Shown here one piece after another: positions 26,516 through 38,409 of a stretch of DNA of 64,000 nucleotides; the first letter of the stretch is position 1; every line of letters begins with the position of its first letter. This DNA is from Zonotrichia leucophrys gambelii (Eukaryota > Chordata > Aves > Passeriformes > Passerellidae). The stretch covers positions 69,953,216 through 70,017,215 of the forward strand of contig NC_088171.1 of the NCBI RefSeq assembly GCF_028769735.1. The letters are read 5' to 3'. The notes below the pieces were generated by a model, which was given only the letters and a program-made list of their open reading frames with translations, ran no database searches and was not told the origin of the DNA. A program made the position numbers and the translations under genes.

Positions 26516-26651
26516 TCTTTTGAACTCCTAGATAATATCAGATGAGGAACATTATACTGTTCTATGCACATTTCCCTCATCACCACAGTATCTGAAAAGC
26601 TTCCAGCAGTTCATTAAGCAACATGACTAACCTCCCTCATTTGTGGTTTCT

Positions 26652-26714
26652 CTGCTCTCTCTCTCTCATCCTCTCTCCAAGGGAACAGCTCTGTGTGCAT
26701 GTGTGTGTGTGCAC
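26652..26714. repeat. CT-rich then TG-rich microsatellite-like stretch
   Basis: CTCTCTCTCTC at about 26655 is followed 40 bp later by TGTGTGCATGTGTGTGTGTGC (26692-26712 region). Both are interrupted dinucleotide repeats. Confidence 0.75.
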
Positions 26715-27857
26715 AGTGTTTTGGTATATTCTGCTGGTTTGGTTATTTTAAATTTTCAGTTTTATTATGCGCATGCTACCCTGTATTTATAACAAAGGGA
26801 TACATGGCTTTATCCTCCTTAACTTCTGCACTTGCAATTTGTGTGTTCCTGAGTAAAGCCTGCATTCCTTGCCCTGCCTCTTTGCTTCAGCACACATTCT
26901 CTGGCTGTTCTTCCTTCTCCTGAAGGACACACAGCAAGCAAGTGGACGCACAGCACAGAAAAGACCAAGTCAGAGGAGGAGAGTGGAAGGGTGGAAGAAA
27001 GGTCCCATAATTTATGCAGGCCATGACACCACAGCTGCTGACAGGTTTCACATTTGGTAAGATGAACTACTACAGAAATCTCTCTCTCTGCTGTTAAAGA
27101 GGATAGCAAGCATTTGAGACTCCCCCATAAGGGCATCTATGAAGTTGCAAAATCTGTCTATTATGCACAAAGTGCAGTATATAGGGGTTTTGCTGCCATT
27201 ACACAACTGTGTGGATGAAGATGACTTTTCCCATATAAAATGCAGATAGGAAAAACTTCAAAAAGCTAAGCCTGACTCTTCCCCTCCATTATGCTAGCAT
27301 ATGCAGAGCATAACTTCACTAACTCACATGAAGAGACCACATCTTGGTAGCACATGTAAAATTTTTTTGAAGCCCAGAGTGAAAGAAATTATGATAGGTA
27401 AAGTATTTAGGTTAGAGTGCTGTAAACATTGTGGAGAGCTATTGTAATTTTTAGGCATTTGTCAAATCTGGTGTCAGAACACAGGGGACAGTTTCATTTC
27501 CCCCAACCAAGACTTCTGGTATCATCACCTCTCTCAGTTCAAGTTCATACGTATGTCTAGCAATAAGCAATACAAAAATGCCCCAAATTTCTGCAGTTTT
27601 TCCCCCAGTATATCTTGATGTAGCTCAAGAAAAATCAGTATTTGTTGGGTTTATTTCATGGTGACAATGAGAGAAACAGAGGATGGCTCTTCAAAGTCAG
27701 GCAACAGATCAGGCCCACATTGAAACTTCAGGGCTCATACACCAGTCTGCTCCCAAAACAACATAGTCACACAAATTCTGTGTTAACCCAAATGGAATCT
27801 GCTTTAGAATGAAAAGGAAAATTACTCTAATGTTCACTTGTGCAGATACAAAATTAC

Positions 27858-27990
27858 CTTTTTTGGGTTTTCTTTTTCTTGGTTGATTGGTTTTGGAGTT
27901 TGGGTTGTTATTTGGGTTTTTTCGGTTGTTTTTTTTTGTTTGTTTGGCTTTGAGTTTTGGGTGTTTTTTTGTTTTTTTGTTTGTTATTGG
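27858..27990. repeat. T/G-only low-complexity tract
   Basis: About 130 bp of T runs broken by G pairs and triplets, almost without A or C on the plus strand. Open frames across it encode Phe/Leu/Val/Gly-rich sequence that reflects base composition, not a protein. In GMDS pre-mRNA this would read as an A/C-rich tract. Confidence 0.85.
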
Positions 27991-28955
27991 AGATCTAGCC
28001 CAGGATTATCTGCTGTTTCACTGCTGCCATTCAGAATACTTGCAGGAGGATAGGAGACCCCATCCTCTCATTCAGAAGGACACAGCTAATGAACAACAGA
28101 ATCTTTAATTGTGTGTTGAGGTTAATTTTACTATCCCAACATTTAAAAAACAGGAAGGCCAGGGTAAAGGCTTGTATCCCTAAATATGAAAAAGGCTGGG
28201 AATGGAGCTAAGCTGCCTGGCTGATGAGCAGAAGAATCTTCAGGCTTTGTTTGCTGCCTTCAGGCATTAACGTGCCCAGAAATGACACAGAGACCTGCGT
28301 GTCAGCTGTCACTGCAGGGATCCCACTAAACATTAAAACACTCCCTACATCAGGCAAATACAATTTCTAGTGTAAAACCAACCACTCAAAGGCCACCTCA
28401 GTTTCCCTTCAGCATACTGCATAGTGAGGGCAGATGGGGATTAAAAGTAGGGGATAATTTTCCCCCTCATGGTGGCTCTCTTGCTTGCGACTCCACGAAC
28501 TACAGTACAGAGGTCAACAAGTGCCACAATAAACTAGAGCTTGCACTTTCCTAAAAGCCAGTAAAATCATTCTGACATTTAGAAGTGTCATTTAACCTCA
28601 GCCAGTAACCAAACTACCCCAGCTGAAACCATCACAAGAAGAAAATTGAGAAATTACATCTTTTGAGACAAGTTTCTTAATTACTTAGGGGTTTTTAGCT
28701 AAGCCTTCTAATTATTTGGATTGCTTTTCACCTTGAAACAATTTTGCCTCTGAAATACTCTCCTGGTCATGACTAGTTTTGTCAAGTTGGCTTTTTTTTG
28801 AAGAAGACTTCTAGGTCAAAATATGTTTTATCAATTGCCTGAAAATTGAAGAGTGGGTAAAATTCAAGATAGATATTTCTTAGGACAAATATGGAGTTTG
28901 ATATGTAGCAGATTTGATGGGCACTTTCACAGTTGTCTTGGGACCTGAGAAAGAT

Positions 28956-29004
28956 TTTCCTCTTTCTTTTTTTTGTTTTTTATTTTTTTGTTTTTTATTT
29001 TTCC
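28956..29004. repeat. T-rich low-complexity tract
   Basis: CTTTCTTTTTTTTGTTTTTTATTTTTTTG-type sequence, about 50 bp. It would be A-rich in the GMDS transcript. Confidence 0.8.
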
Positions 29005-31295
29005 CACAATGTATCTCAGCCACTTACACTTTCTTTTGGTCTGCAGGGTAGGCCAATCCTGTCCTCTCACTCATGGATCAGACTTTTGCACCTAATGGAA
29101 ACTAAGCACTGCCTCCACCAAAGGGATCAGGAAAGGATGTTACAAAGATGACAAAGAAAGTGCAAGCACAACTTTTTGAGTGAGAAATGTGCGTTGCGAC
29201 ACAGTGATACAATAATAGATGAATGAAAAATTGTTTTCATAAATAAGTAGGAAGAGAAAGGCCCAAAGTAATCTGGGGTTTCTTGTGGGTTGTTTCTTTT
29301 TCTTAAAAAAGAAAGAGTAGGTTACATATTGTTCAGACATTTTCTGGCTTAAGCTTAAAGGGCCTGCATGCAGAGTATTCACACTGGGATTCTGCTCTTT
29401 TCTCTCAATAACATAATTTCCACTATTGAGTCGTGTTGCCACTGGGAAAATATGAACATTTCAACAAAGAAAAATAAATTGCATTTGTGTTCTCACTTCA
29501 ACTCCCATATTCTTGGTGGAGAGGAGCCAGGACAGTGTTTCAAGGTGCTGACTATCTCCTTGCAGCAAAACTGAACAGATGGGACAGAGCTAGGCTAGGA
29601 CCCTGCAGCTAAATGCAAACACATATAAGTTTTGTATCAGAGTAAGGCTCTTTCCTCCCCTTATCCCCTCTGCTTTGAGTACCTTAGATTTCAGAACATG
29701 GACATCTAAACACAGCAGCTAGGAGGGAGCCGTGGCACATTTGGCTCATGCATTGCACCGTGTGCTGCTGCAGTTTGAACACTGTCAGGAAAAGCAAGGT
29801 TTGCTTTTCTCCTTTGCCTCCTGCAACCTCAGAAAAACTCCTCCACCATTCTCAGATGTAGCCTTCTCCCAGTGCAACAGGAATAATCCCCTCTTCCTGG
29901 GATACAGCTGTATACCAAGGTCTCCATGCTGGCCTGACACTAATATTTCCAGACCATGCAAATGGGGGGGCTCCACAATTTGCTTCTGTGCATTTGGTGT
30001 CAGTGGGCTCTGCCGCTCTGCCAGCTTCTGCAAGATGTGCACAACCACCACATTTGTAAACACAACCCTCGTGCATATCCACACAAACTATTCACAGGAG
30101 CTGGTTAAATAAAACATGGCATTTGGTGGCTGTAAGCAGTGGAGAGAGGGAGGGCGTGAAACATGAGCCTAATCGGAATTGGGGAGCTGGGGTGAAGAGG
30201 GTTACAATCCACATTTACAGAAAACTTTTTGAATACCAAAAGCTTTCCTCTTTATAATACAAAAACTTCGTTCACTTTAGTTCACTCACCGTGAATAACG
30301 AACTGGGGAATTAAAAGCTTTAAACCTGTTAAAGAAGGAATATTAACTTAAGTATAAATATAGCTGAAATAATCCAGACAGTTTTATGACCTTACACCCC
30401 CAAATGAAGGTGAAATGCAGAATTCTTTCCCCAGGAATAGTGGTAAACACAGCTAACAGATGGAAGAGCTGAATGGAAATTTCAATAAAGTAGGCCACAA
30501 AGAAGCATTTGTAAGTGCAGGGGTGCTCACTTAAAAAAAAGGGGGAAAAAAAGAAGGCTAAAAAATGGAACTTTGTTTTATTTTGATAGAGTGCCAAAAC
30601 AGTACTGCATTCCTTAAAGAGCAGAATAAAGGAACGAGTTAGACTGGCCTTCTCAACACCTCAGCAAAAGCCCCCATGGGTCTCATTTTGCTAGGATGAC
30701 TATTTATATGACAGGTAAGGGAATAATTTTGCTGGATTCAGTTACACTAGGCCTCCCTGACCCCTGGGTCAAAAGAGCAAATGCAAAAGTGACAATGTGG
30801 ATAATTGCCTGTTTAGGATAATGGAATACTGATTGAGGGTCAATTATTATAACACCTGAAAGATAAATGAGCTGATGTGAAAGGTTGAGCAGAGGTAGCA
30901 AACAAGAACTGTCTGCATGCACCATGCCATGGCTAATAATGCAGAGTACAGGCTGCTGCATTTGATAGCAGGGAAGTACATTTCCTGAGCTGAACTACTA
31001 AAACCAAGCATTTCCAAGCCCTAAAATATTTTAGTTTGAAAAACGTGCCATAAAAAAGAAATTCAGTGCCAGTGCCCAAAGCTGCAGGATTAAGTTAATA
31101 TTATTTAACATGCTACACTATTAATTTCCATTATAACCTTTATCTGTGCCACACATCTCAGAGTTATTCTTTCTTCTGTCTCCGAGTGAGCTTTCTTCCA
31201 TTGCTACACAATTAAAGAAAACCAGGTTTGATATTTGTGTTTCTAATTCCAACCAAAGGGGAAACACCATTCAGGCCATTACTATAGTGGGCCAC

Positions 31296-31327
31296 TGAAT
31301 TTTTTGAAATCTTTGAATTTTTTGAAA
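31296..31327. repeat. Tandem 14-bp direct repeat
   Basis: TGAATTTTTTGAAA occurs at 31296-31309 and again at 31314-31327 (18-bp period), followed by a partial ACTGAATTTT. It is a short local duplication in AT-rich DNA. Confidence 0.8.
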
Positions 31328-31604
31328 ACTGAATTTTGTCAATAAAAGGTTTTGAAACTTCTGTGCATGTGTTGATTGTGCTGATGTGCATTGCTTTTGA
31401 TTGATATGACTCTTGGAATGCTTGTTCCTCACTTTGATTTTCTTCCTGTTTCCTGTGTCTCACAAAAAACAGAGATCCTTCTTTCCTCCTCTGCACCTTA
31501 TGATGGTATAGGGTTTAGGCTGGGAAAAAAGCATCTTCAAGGGTAAAGCACAACTGACCCCTCTTTAGGGTTGCAGTCCAATTAGAAGTCAGTCACAATT
31601 CCCT

Positions 31605-31965
31605 CCAGTGACTGTTTTGTCTGGAGAAAAGGAGGCTAAGAGGAGACTTTCACTCTGTACAAGTACCTGATAGGAGATGGTGGCAACATGAGGGCCAATC
31701 TTTTCTCCCAGGCTACAAGGGTCAGGATGAGGGGAAATGGCCAGGTAAGGTTCAGGTTGGATATTAGGTAAAGTTTTTTCACTGAAAGAGAGGTTAAGCA
31801 TTGGAACAGGTTTCTTGGGGAAGTGGTGGAGTCACCATCCCTGGAAGGGTTAAAAAAATTAGTAGATGTGGCACTTTGCAGTATGGTTTAGTGGGCATGG
31901 TGCTATTAGTTTGAAGGTTGGCTTTAATGATCTTGGAAATAATTTCCAACCTTATGGTTTGAGTA
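31605..31965 (+). mobile_element. CR1 LINE, 5'-truncated 3'-terminal fragment
   Basis: About 360 bp match the 3' end of avian CR1 retrotransposons as remembered. The landmarks appear in order: GTCTGGAGAAAAGGAGGCT, GGAAATGGCC, TTGGATATTAGGTAAAG, CACTGAAAGAGAGGTTAAGC, ATTGGAACAGG, GGAAGTGGTGGAGTCACCAT, CCCTGGAAGGGTT, GTAGATGTGGCACTT, GGTTTAGTGGGCATGG and TTTCCAACCTTATGG. The reverse-transcriptase part is absent, as expected for the usual 5' truncation. The terminal octamer repeats are lost or degraded. It lies antisense to GMDS. Confidence 0.95.
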
Positions 31966-31969
31966 AACA

Positions 31970-34900
31970 GACAGTGAGTGTCCAGGCACCTAGAAAGCCC
32001 ACCTTAGTGTAAAAAAAGTGTTTCCAGATCATTTGAAATGTCCATCTTCTCATAGCATGAAATGAATGAGCATTAAGAAATACATCTCTATGAACAGCGG
32101 AGCTCTGATAAAATGCTCTCAATGTAAACATTCATTTCTCAAAAGTATGGCACAGCAAAAAGTGTTATTTGGAAAATATTTCTCTCAAGTGAAATGAAAA
32201 AGACTCAGGAGATCTGCTGCAATAAACTCACGACTCAATGTAAGCCTGTCCCAGTGCTCTTCCACAGTGGCATGAGAGGGCCATGCCTGCTTTTTCTCCT
32301 CAGCCTCAGTGTGAACAGGGATCTTGGAAAGAGCAGGAATAAGCATGTCTAGATCTCTGTGACACTGTCAACAGAATACATTAGAATAAAACAGACTGCC
32401 AGGAAAGTGAATATATGAAACACTAGCACTCTCAAGGGGACTTGGAAGTGGCCACTGCATGAGTATAGAGGTAGGGACGTTGCCCAGTTTGGCTGCAAGT
32501 GTGAGTCATTGCTGTCCTGTGCCTTTCTGTTAGTTATGATTATTCCTTTGGTTGCTACATGAATGTTAATCTTCCCAATTTGTAATCCTGCATTTTAGCA
32601 CAAATCTATCTTCTAAAATAATTCCAGCTATAACGATTACAATGCAGTAGCAAATTAATTTCTCCTTCTATCTCTCCAATGGGCATATCACACTCTTATA
32701 TTTTATTTATACTCATAAAGTAAGCTGGGAAAAGATGAATGACCAGATCATGAGAGGAACTCTCAGTTGATTCTCATCTCCATTTTATTTGATGGGAAAG
32801 TCACTACCACTTCAATACCATCAACTGCAGGAAGAGTAATTTTGATGCCAAGCAGGAGTTTCAAATCCACAAGGAAACTCCCTTTTCTTTAAGGTAAAGG
32901 ATGAAAACAAATCAACTTCATAACAAGCCAAGCATCCTGCTAGAAACACCCCCTAGTAGGAACAACAAGTATGGAGAGTAAGTCACATGACTTCGTGTAA
33001 GAAAACAAAACAAAAAAAATCCCAACCCTGGGCTACTGATCAAACACTGTCTCACAGTGACTAATTTCTGACTAGAACCCTACTGCTTCGGTTTTCCTTT
33101 CCCTCAGACGAGATGAATCATTGCATGCAGGCTGACAGAAACAGAAGGCATCCTTTTCCTTCAGCTGCCAAACCCCTCATGATTTTCCTGTATGACAAAA
33201 GTCCATCCGGCAGTGATGAGAGATTTCTGAAACTAATTGAAGTCTTCAAGGCTTAAAAGATTATTGAAATCTTTTCCACTGTGGGGATAAGCTAGCTCTT
33301 ATTTCAAATGTGATGTATTTTCTATTACACTGCATTCAGTTTCTGCAGGAAGCATATCCCTCAAATCTTCCACAGTTCAGAAATGTCTCTCATTTCACTC
33401 TCAAAGCTATTTATCTTCCTTGAAAATTTTCTACCTCTGTGCTTTTGTTATTTAAAAGTTCTTGCAGCAGTAAAATCGAAAGAAACCCAAACCTCTACAA
33501 GCTGAGCTTATAGAAAGAGATACACAGTTAAAGAAATAAGTCCCATGATGTTTCCAGTTCCCATGCAAACATTGTGCTTTTTGTCACACATTTAGATGCT
33601 GGCACTCTGAGAGGCATCTAGGAAATACATACAGTGAAAATTTCATGGGGACCCAAAAGTTCAAGGCAAGGCCCCTTCTTCCTTCCCACCTACATATGGG
33701 GCGCTTGTGTTGCTACTTAGGCTATCCTAACACAGCATCCACAAACAAAACTTGTTCTTGAAAATAACTGTAAAGAAACAAGCTGGATATTTCAATGTTC
33801 ATAAACTGTGCTAATTGTTAAACATGGCCTGAATTCTCAGAAATTACAGGAATTGATTACTACAGCAAAACAGCACAAGAATCCTGTGGAAAGCACCATT
33901 ATGTTTCATGATATAAAAGTCCCACGGGGGATTCTTGCTCTGAGGCTACTTGTACAACATAGTACAACATATCAAGTCTCCAAGAGCAGCTCTGTGTGAC
34001 TACTGTGTAACATCCACCAGGTAAAACTGGAAAGTGACACAATTACATCTGCCTCTTGAAAGAAATGCTGCTGCTGAATGGCTACAGAATGAAGTGTGAA
34101 GCCAACTGATTCATTAGCCCAACTCCACAAATTGCAAAGCAAACTTCCCTGCAATAGTGAGACAAATAGCTTAGCCCCCAAAGAGACCAGCAGTGATTTT
34201 GCACAGTATGAGAGAGGTGGTGGTGCTCTGATTTGGTGCTGCTCCCTTTTAAACAGCCATGCTACCTCCCAGCCTGCCCTAAAAGTCCACTGTCCTGGAG
34301 AAGCAGGATGTGCAGGTAGTTTGGAAAACCATAAATGTCAGTAATTCTCTCACAGCTAATACCTGATTCCCCTCTTTATGTTTTGGGAATGTTAGATTCT
34401 GCCTTCTTATTTCTCAGTTACTATCTGATTGACTTAAGGGGGATGCTCCTCATGCTGAGGGCCTCTGTAACAGGGATCTGGGGCCACAGGAGAGGTGTTG
34501 GCATTTGGCTGATGCTGATTCTTTGATCAGCAGCTCCTTTGCATGGTGCAGATGTTACAAATGAGCCACTGGCTAATGTCAGTCTGCTTGCACAGCACAA
34601 GCCTCACCAACCAGAGCAAGCTTGTACCTCTGGGCTCTTTGCTTCTTAACAGATGGCCCCAGGTTCCCTTCCATAGGAGGAAACCTCTTCTAGTCCAAAT
34701 GCCAAAAACCTTTTCCATGTTGTCAGGGAAAAACCCAAAACCCTGAAGGTGTCTTTAAAGAGATGCAATGGAGGAAAAAGCCTTCCAGAGCAAGGGAAAG
34801 GAAATCTGGAGTGACATTAGTCTAGAAACCTAATGTATGAACAGTTAAGGAAGCAAATGAGCTCTTGAGTGTTTCAAATGGAGAAGAATACCTGCCCTTT

Positions 34901-37600
34901 AATTAAGAATGAAAGATGAACATGACCTGCTGTATACAAGATACAGCTCAAGTGTGTAACTTTGGTAGAGGTTGATAATAAACATATCTTTGGTAACAGC
35001 CAATGTAACCAAGGCAGAACAAGTGCTGAAAAAAATAGCAAAACAGAAAAAAATTTTCAAAAAAGAAATAAATTCCTTACATTATCCTATCTTCAGCTAA
35101 CTTACATTGCTTAAAAGATGGGAATAAATCAAAATCAAGCATATCTTTATCAATAAATAAATTGATAAATCTACTCTGTCAGATGATGAAATTCTGAAGA
35201 TCACTCATGAGAACTTCACTCTCTAGATGTAACTTTAAGTAGCTTCAAATTTTGGGGTTTGCTGAGTATACTGCAAAAGACAATTGATTAGTGTATTTTT
35301 AGAGAAGACTTTGCAGAATTATAGAAAAGTGAAAGAGGCTTTTTTCTTCTGTAGTGGGTTGGGAAAATTCCTTCCCAATAATTATTTTGATGCTGTTTGG
35401 CTTCATTGTAATAGTAATGGTGGCAGAAGTTTGGGAGTTTTGCTTGAATGTTTTGTTTAGTGCCTTGTTTTTTCCATTTCTTAATCGAGTTGCCTCCTTC
35501 TCATATCAGTGAACATCCTTCAATGATAAAGTCAAAAAGGACATTCCAGTAATTAACTTGAGCTCCAAAGTAAACCTACTGGAAGGAACCTAGAAGAGGA
35601 AGCTAAAAACAGATCAGATTATGTACAAGAAAATGAAAAATCATGGTTGAAAAACATTTTTTTCCCTGTAGTTTTTTTCACTGACGATTTTTCTCCTGGA
35701 ATGAACAGTTTTGCAAGCAACATCAATGTTACTGAAGACATAACTGAAGCTTCACAGTCTGTGTGATTAAAAACAAATTTACAAGCAGATTCCTAAACAA
35801 AAAACATTCTGTATTTATTAGAAAGGACTGAAGTCAAAGCAGCATCCAGACTGTTTTTAGAATCACTACCAATATTCTACACTTTTTGTCTTTTTCTTTA
35901 TGAACAGCCTGATGCTGTTGTTATGCTCAACTTACAAAACTGTGATAATAATGACAGAGAACAGATACATGACTGACTCAAATGATTCTCAAAGACACCC
36001 TCCCATCCCTTATGTGAAACCAAGACGCCAACTGCAGGCTGCATTCCACCGTGAGAATTCTCAGCCAACACCATTGCAAATGTACGCCAACAGCTCTCTA
36101 AATCTTCATCACAAAAAACCAGATATGTTCATAAAGAGAGACGTCTGGAACAGCATCCAAATTTAGCTTGGCCACTGCACCTTACTGTCTGTCATCATTA
36201 CTGCCCCCAGGCTCATTTTACATGAGATATTTCCCTTCCTCATCCTGAGCCTTAAAACTATATACCCCACACCCTCACAGCTCTCCGGCTTCTTCCCAGC
36301 CTGCCTTCTGTGATCCTTGCACAAATGAGGAACCCAGAAGTCAGGATGGACAAGTGTGACCTGGAAAGGAGGGTTTGCCTTGCTATGGTTGAGAGATGTC
36401 AAGAAAATAAACTTGAATGTGACATGCTGCAGAAGGAAACCCCCAAACTCAAATTTTCTGTTGTTTTGTGACATCTTATGGGTTTAGGGGCTATGGTGAT
36501 TAGGAGAGGAAGAAGGAAGGAGCATGAAACATCACATTTCAGGGGAAGAACTAAAATGAACATCAATAGGCTAACCCCCTGATTAAAGGGAGACTTACAA
36601 GAAGAAATGTTAATTAGCAGTTACAGTGAGCACTTGAGACTTTCAAGTTTTTAAAATAGATTACAAAGAATACATCTTTCCTGTGTTCTCTATAAAGTTA
36701 ATATTCACAGAATTTTAAAAAATAATGACTTCTCCTGCTGGGAGGTGCCATGTAAATTCTGAAAATGTGCAGGAGAGGGAAAAATTAATTTGGTATGAAG
36801 TGACAGCAATAGAAAAACACTCTGAAGGATAGGTTTAAGTTTTCACCGAGAAAAGATCAGGGCTGGTTGTGTCAATCTTTTTCAAAACAGTATCTTTAAA
36901 TGGTTTCTATAATAAATAGGATATTGTAACATCTGAGATGTGGCTAGTACACAGTCTCCATTGAAACATCTAAAATGACAGGAAACTTGAAAATGGTCAG
37001 CATGGGTTCCCCAGCCATGCCATGAGCCATTTTAAAACCAGCAAGCCAAGAGGGAGCAAGCTAGGCAGTGACATACTAATTTATACTTCACATGTAGCTT
37101 AATCTGCCATACCAGAAAATGGATCTTCAGTTTTCTTCTATGGGTAAAAATATTTATTTAAACAATAGTAATTTATTTCAACAGGTCTGTATCAGTCCCT
37201 TTCCTTATTTACATAGAAATAAACTGCTTGCTGTTTAGATAACATTCTCTTCAGGGCAGGCATAGCTTATCGGGGCTGCCTGCTGCGAGCCCAGTCCAGG
37301 CTGCAAACAATACACTTTTACCAACTCTACTGCCTTGAAATCTGACAACATAAAGCAAAGCACAAATTATTTTCCGAGACTTTCTTACTTTACTCGGCAT
37401 AGCTGTGAGAGACTTGGCCCATTTATAGCAAAAGTGAGACAGATTGAAAGTATGTGCGTGTCAACTGGCTCCTGCAGGGAAAATCCTGGCCATGGGCTGG
37501 GCATCCTGTCTCAGAATTTAACCAGCCACTCACTGAGGTGCGACATATTCTTCCAATGGACTTTTAATCCATTCACTCAATAAAAAGCACAGAGATAAAA
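31970..37600. other. Intronic stretch, no gene seen
   Basis: AT-rich sequence without a recognisable transposon. It contains a perfect 9-bp-stem inverted repeat (35146-35169) and a 10-bp tandem GTACAACATA duplication (about 33952-33971). Open frames do not exceed about 103 codons and none is recognisable. Confidence 0.65.
35146..35169. repeat. Short A/T-rich inverted repeat
   Basis: TTTATCAAT (35146-35154), a six-base loop, then ATTGATAAA (35161-35169): a perfect 9-bp stem. At this AT content it may be chance. Confidence 0.7.
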
Positions 37601-37639
37601 CCAGCAGAAGCCAGGAGTGAGAAACCAGTATTTTGTGCC

Positions 37640-37980
37640 ACTCTGTTCTTTCATCACTTTCCATTCACTCACCTCTAACTCACCCTCTCCATCACACTCC
37701 ATCACAGTGACCAAGTTCAGTGAGCTCTTGGGGCAGGCAAAACAGCTTTGCTCAATTGCTCTGTATTTGCCTGCACACGAAAACCTGCTGACGTGGTCAG
37801 CCTGCCCTGGAGGAGCTGCCCTCTGTGCCTGCCTGCGTCTGGCAGGAGTGGCAGGCAGCAGCGAGGCAGTGGCAGTGTCCCACCTCCAGCAGCTCCAGCT
37901 GCCACCAGCCACTGGGGACATGTCATGGATCAGCTCCATGCTATGTGAACTGTCTGGTGAGCCTGTCTTTTTTCATACCA
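37640..37980. other. GC-rich block with overlapping open frames on both strands
   Basis: A local GC-rich, CAG/CTG-rich patch is open in several frames at once, including a 120-codon minus frame (37939-37577) and a 123-codon plus frame (37617-37988). Simultaneous opening on both strands points to stop-codon depletion by base composition rather than to coding. No motif is recognised. Confidence 0.5.
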
Positions 37981-38200
37981 CGACCTGAGCCAGGTTGGCA
38001 GCTTTAGTTATCACTTTCCCTTCCAGCTGTCCTCTATGCCCTTATGTTTGAGCATCATTCTGGAGCGGTCTCCAGGTTCTGAGAAGCCAAACTCTCTCCA
38101 TGGCTGACACCTCTGCAAGATGTCTTGGGAAAAAATCCTGAGTTGAAATTCTGGCAGGGTAATTAAGAAGGGGTTGGCCAGTTTTAGTTGCACTGGCATT

Positions 38201-38400
38201 AAATTAAAACAAAAAAAAAGTAACAACAACAACAAAAACAACAACAAAGAAGCCCACAAAATAAAACAAAACAAGACAAAACAAGCCCCCAAAAAAACTA
38301 AAACAGAAAAACCCACAAAACAAACCAAAACCAAAACCAACAACCCCCCCCCAAAAACAAAACAAAACAAAACAAAAAAAAACACCAAAAGCCACCCCCT
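38201..38400. repeat. A/C-only low-complexity tract (G/U-rich in GMDS pre-mRNA)
   Basis: About 190 bp of A runs and C runs with almost no G or T on the plus strand. It includes (AAC)n near 38223-38248, (AAAAC)n near 38352-38376 and a nine-base C run at 38344-38352. The long open frames on both strands here (155 and 139 codons) are low-complexity artefacts (Phe/Val/Gly or Lys/Thr/Asn rich). Confidence 0.9.
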
Positions 38401-38409
38401 TTTTTTTAG

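Larger units (their letters stand above)
24320..31595. other. Intronic stretch, no gene seen
   Basis: AT-rich sequence. It contains CT- and TG-rich microsatellite-like pieces (26652-26714), a short (CTG)5 run (26501-26515), a T/G-rich tract (27858-27990) and a T-rich tract (28956-29004). A 126-codon plus frame at 29732-30112 overlaps minus frames of 99 and 76 codons and has no recognisable motif. A 14-bp direct repeat lies at 31296-31327. Confidence 0.65.

Noticed and set aside
27838..28108. Hydrophobic 71-73-codon frames resembling membrane segments
   Set aside because: They are translations of the T/G-rich simple tract.
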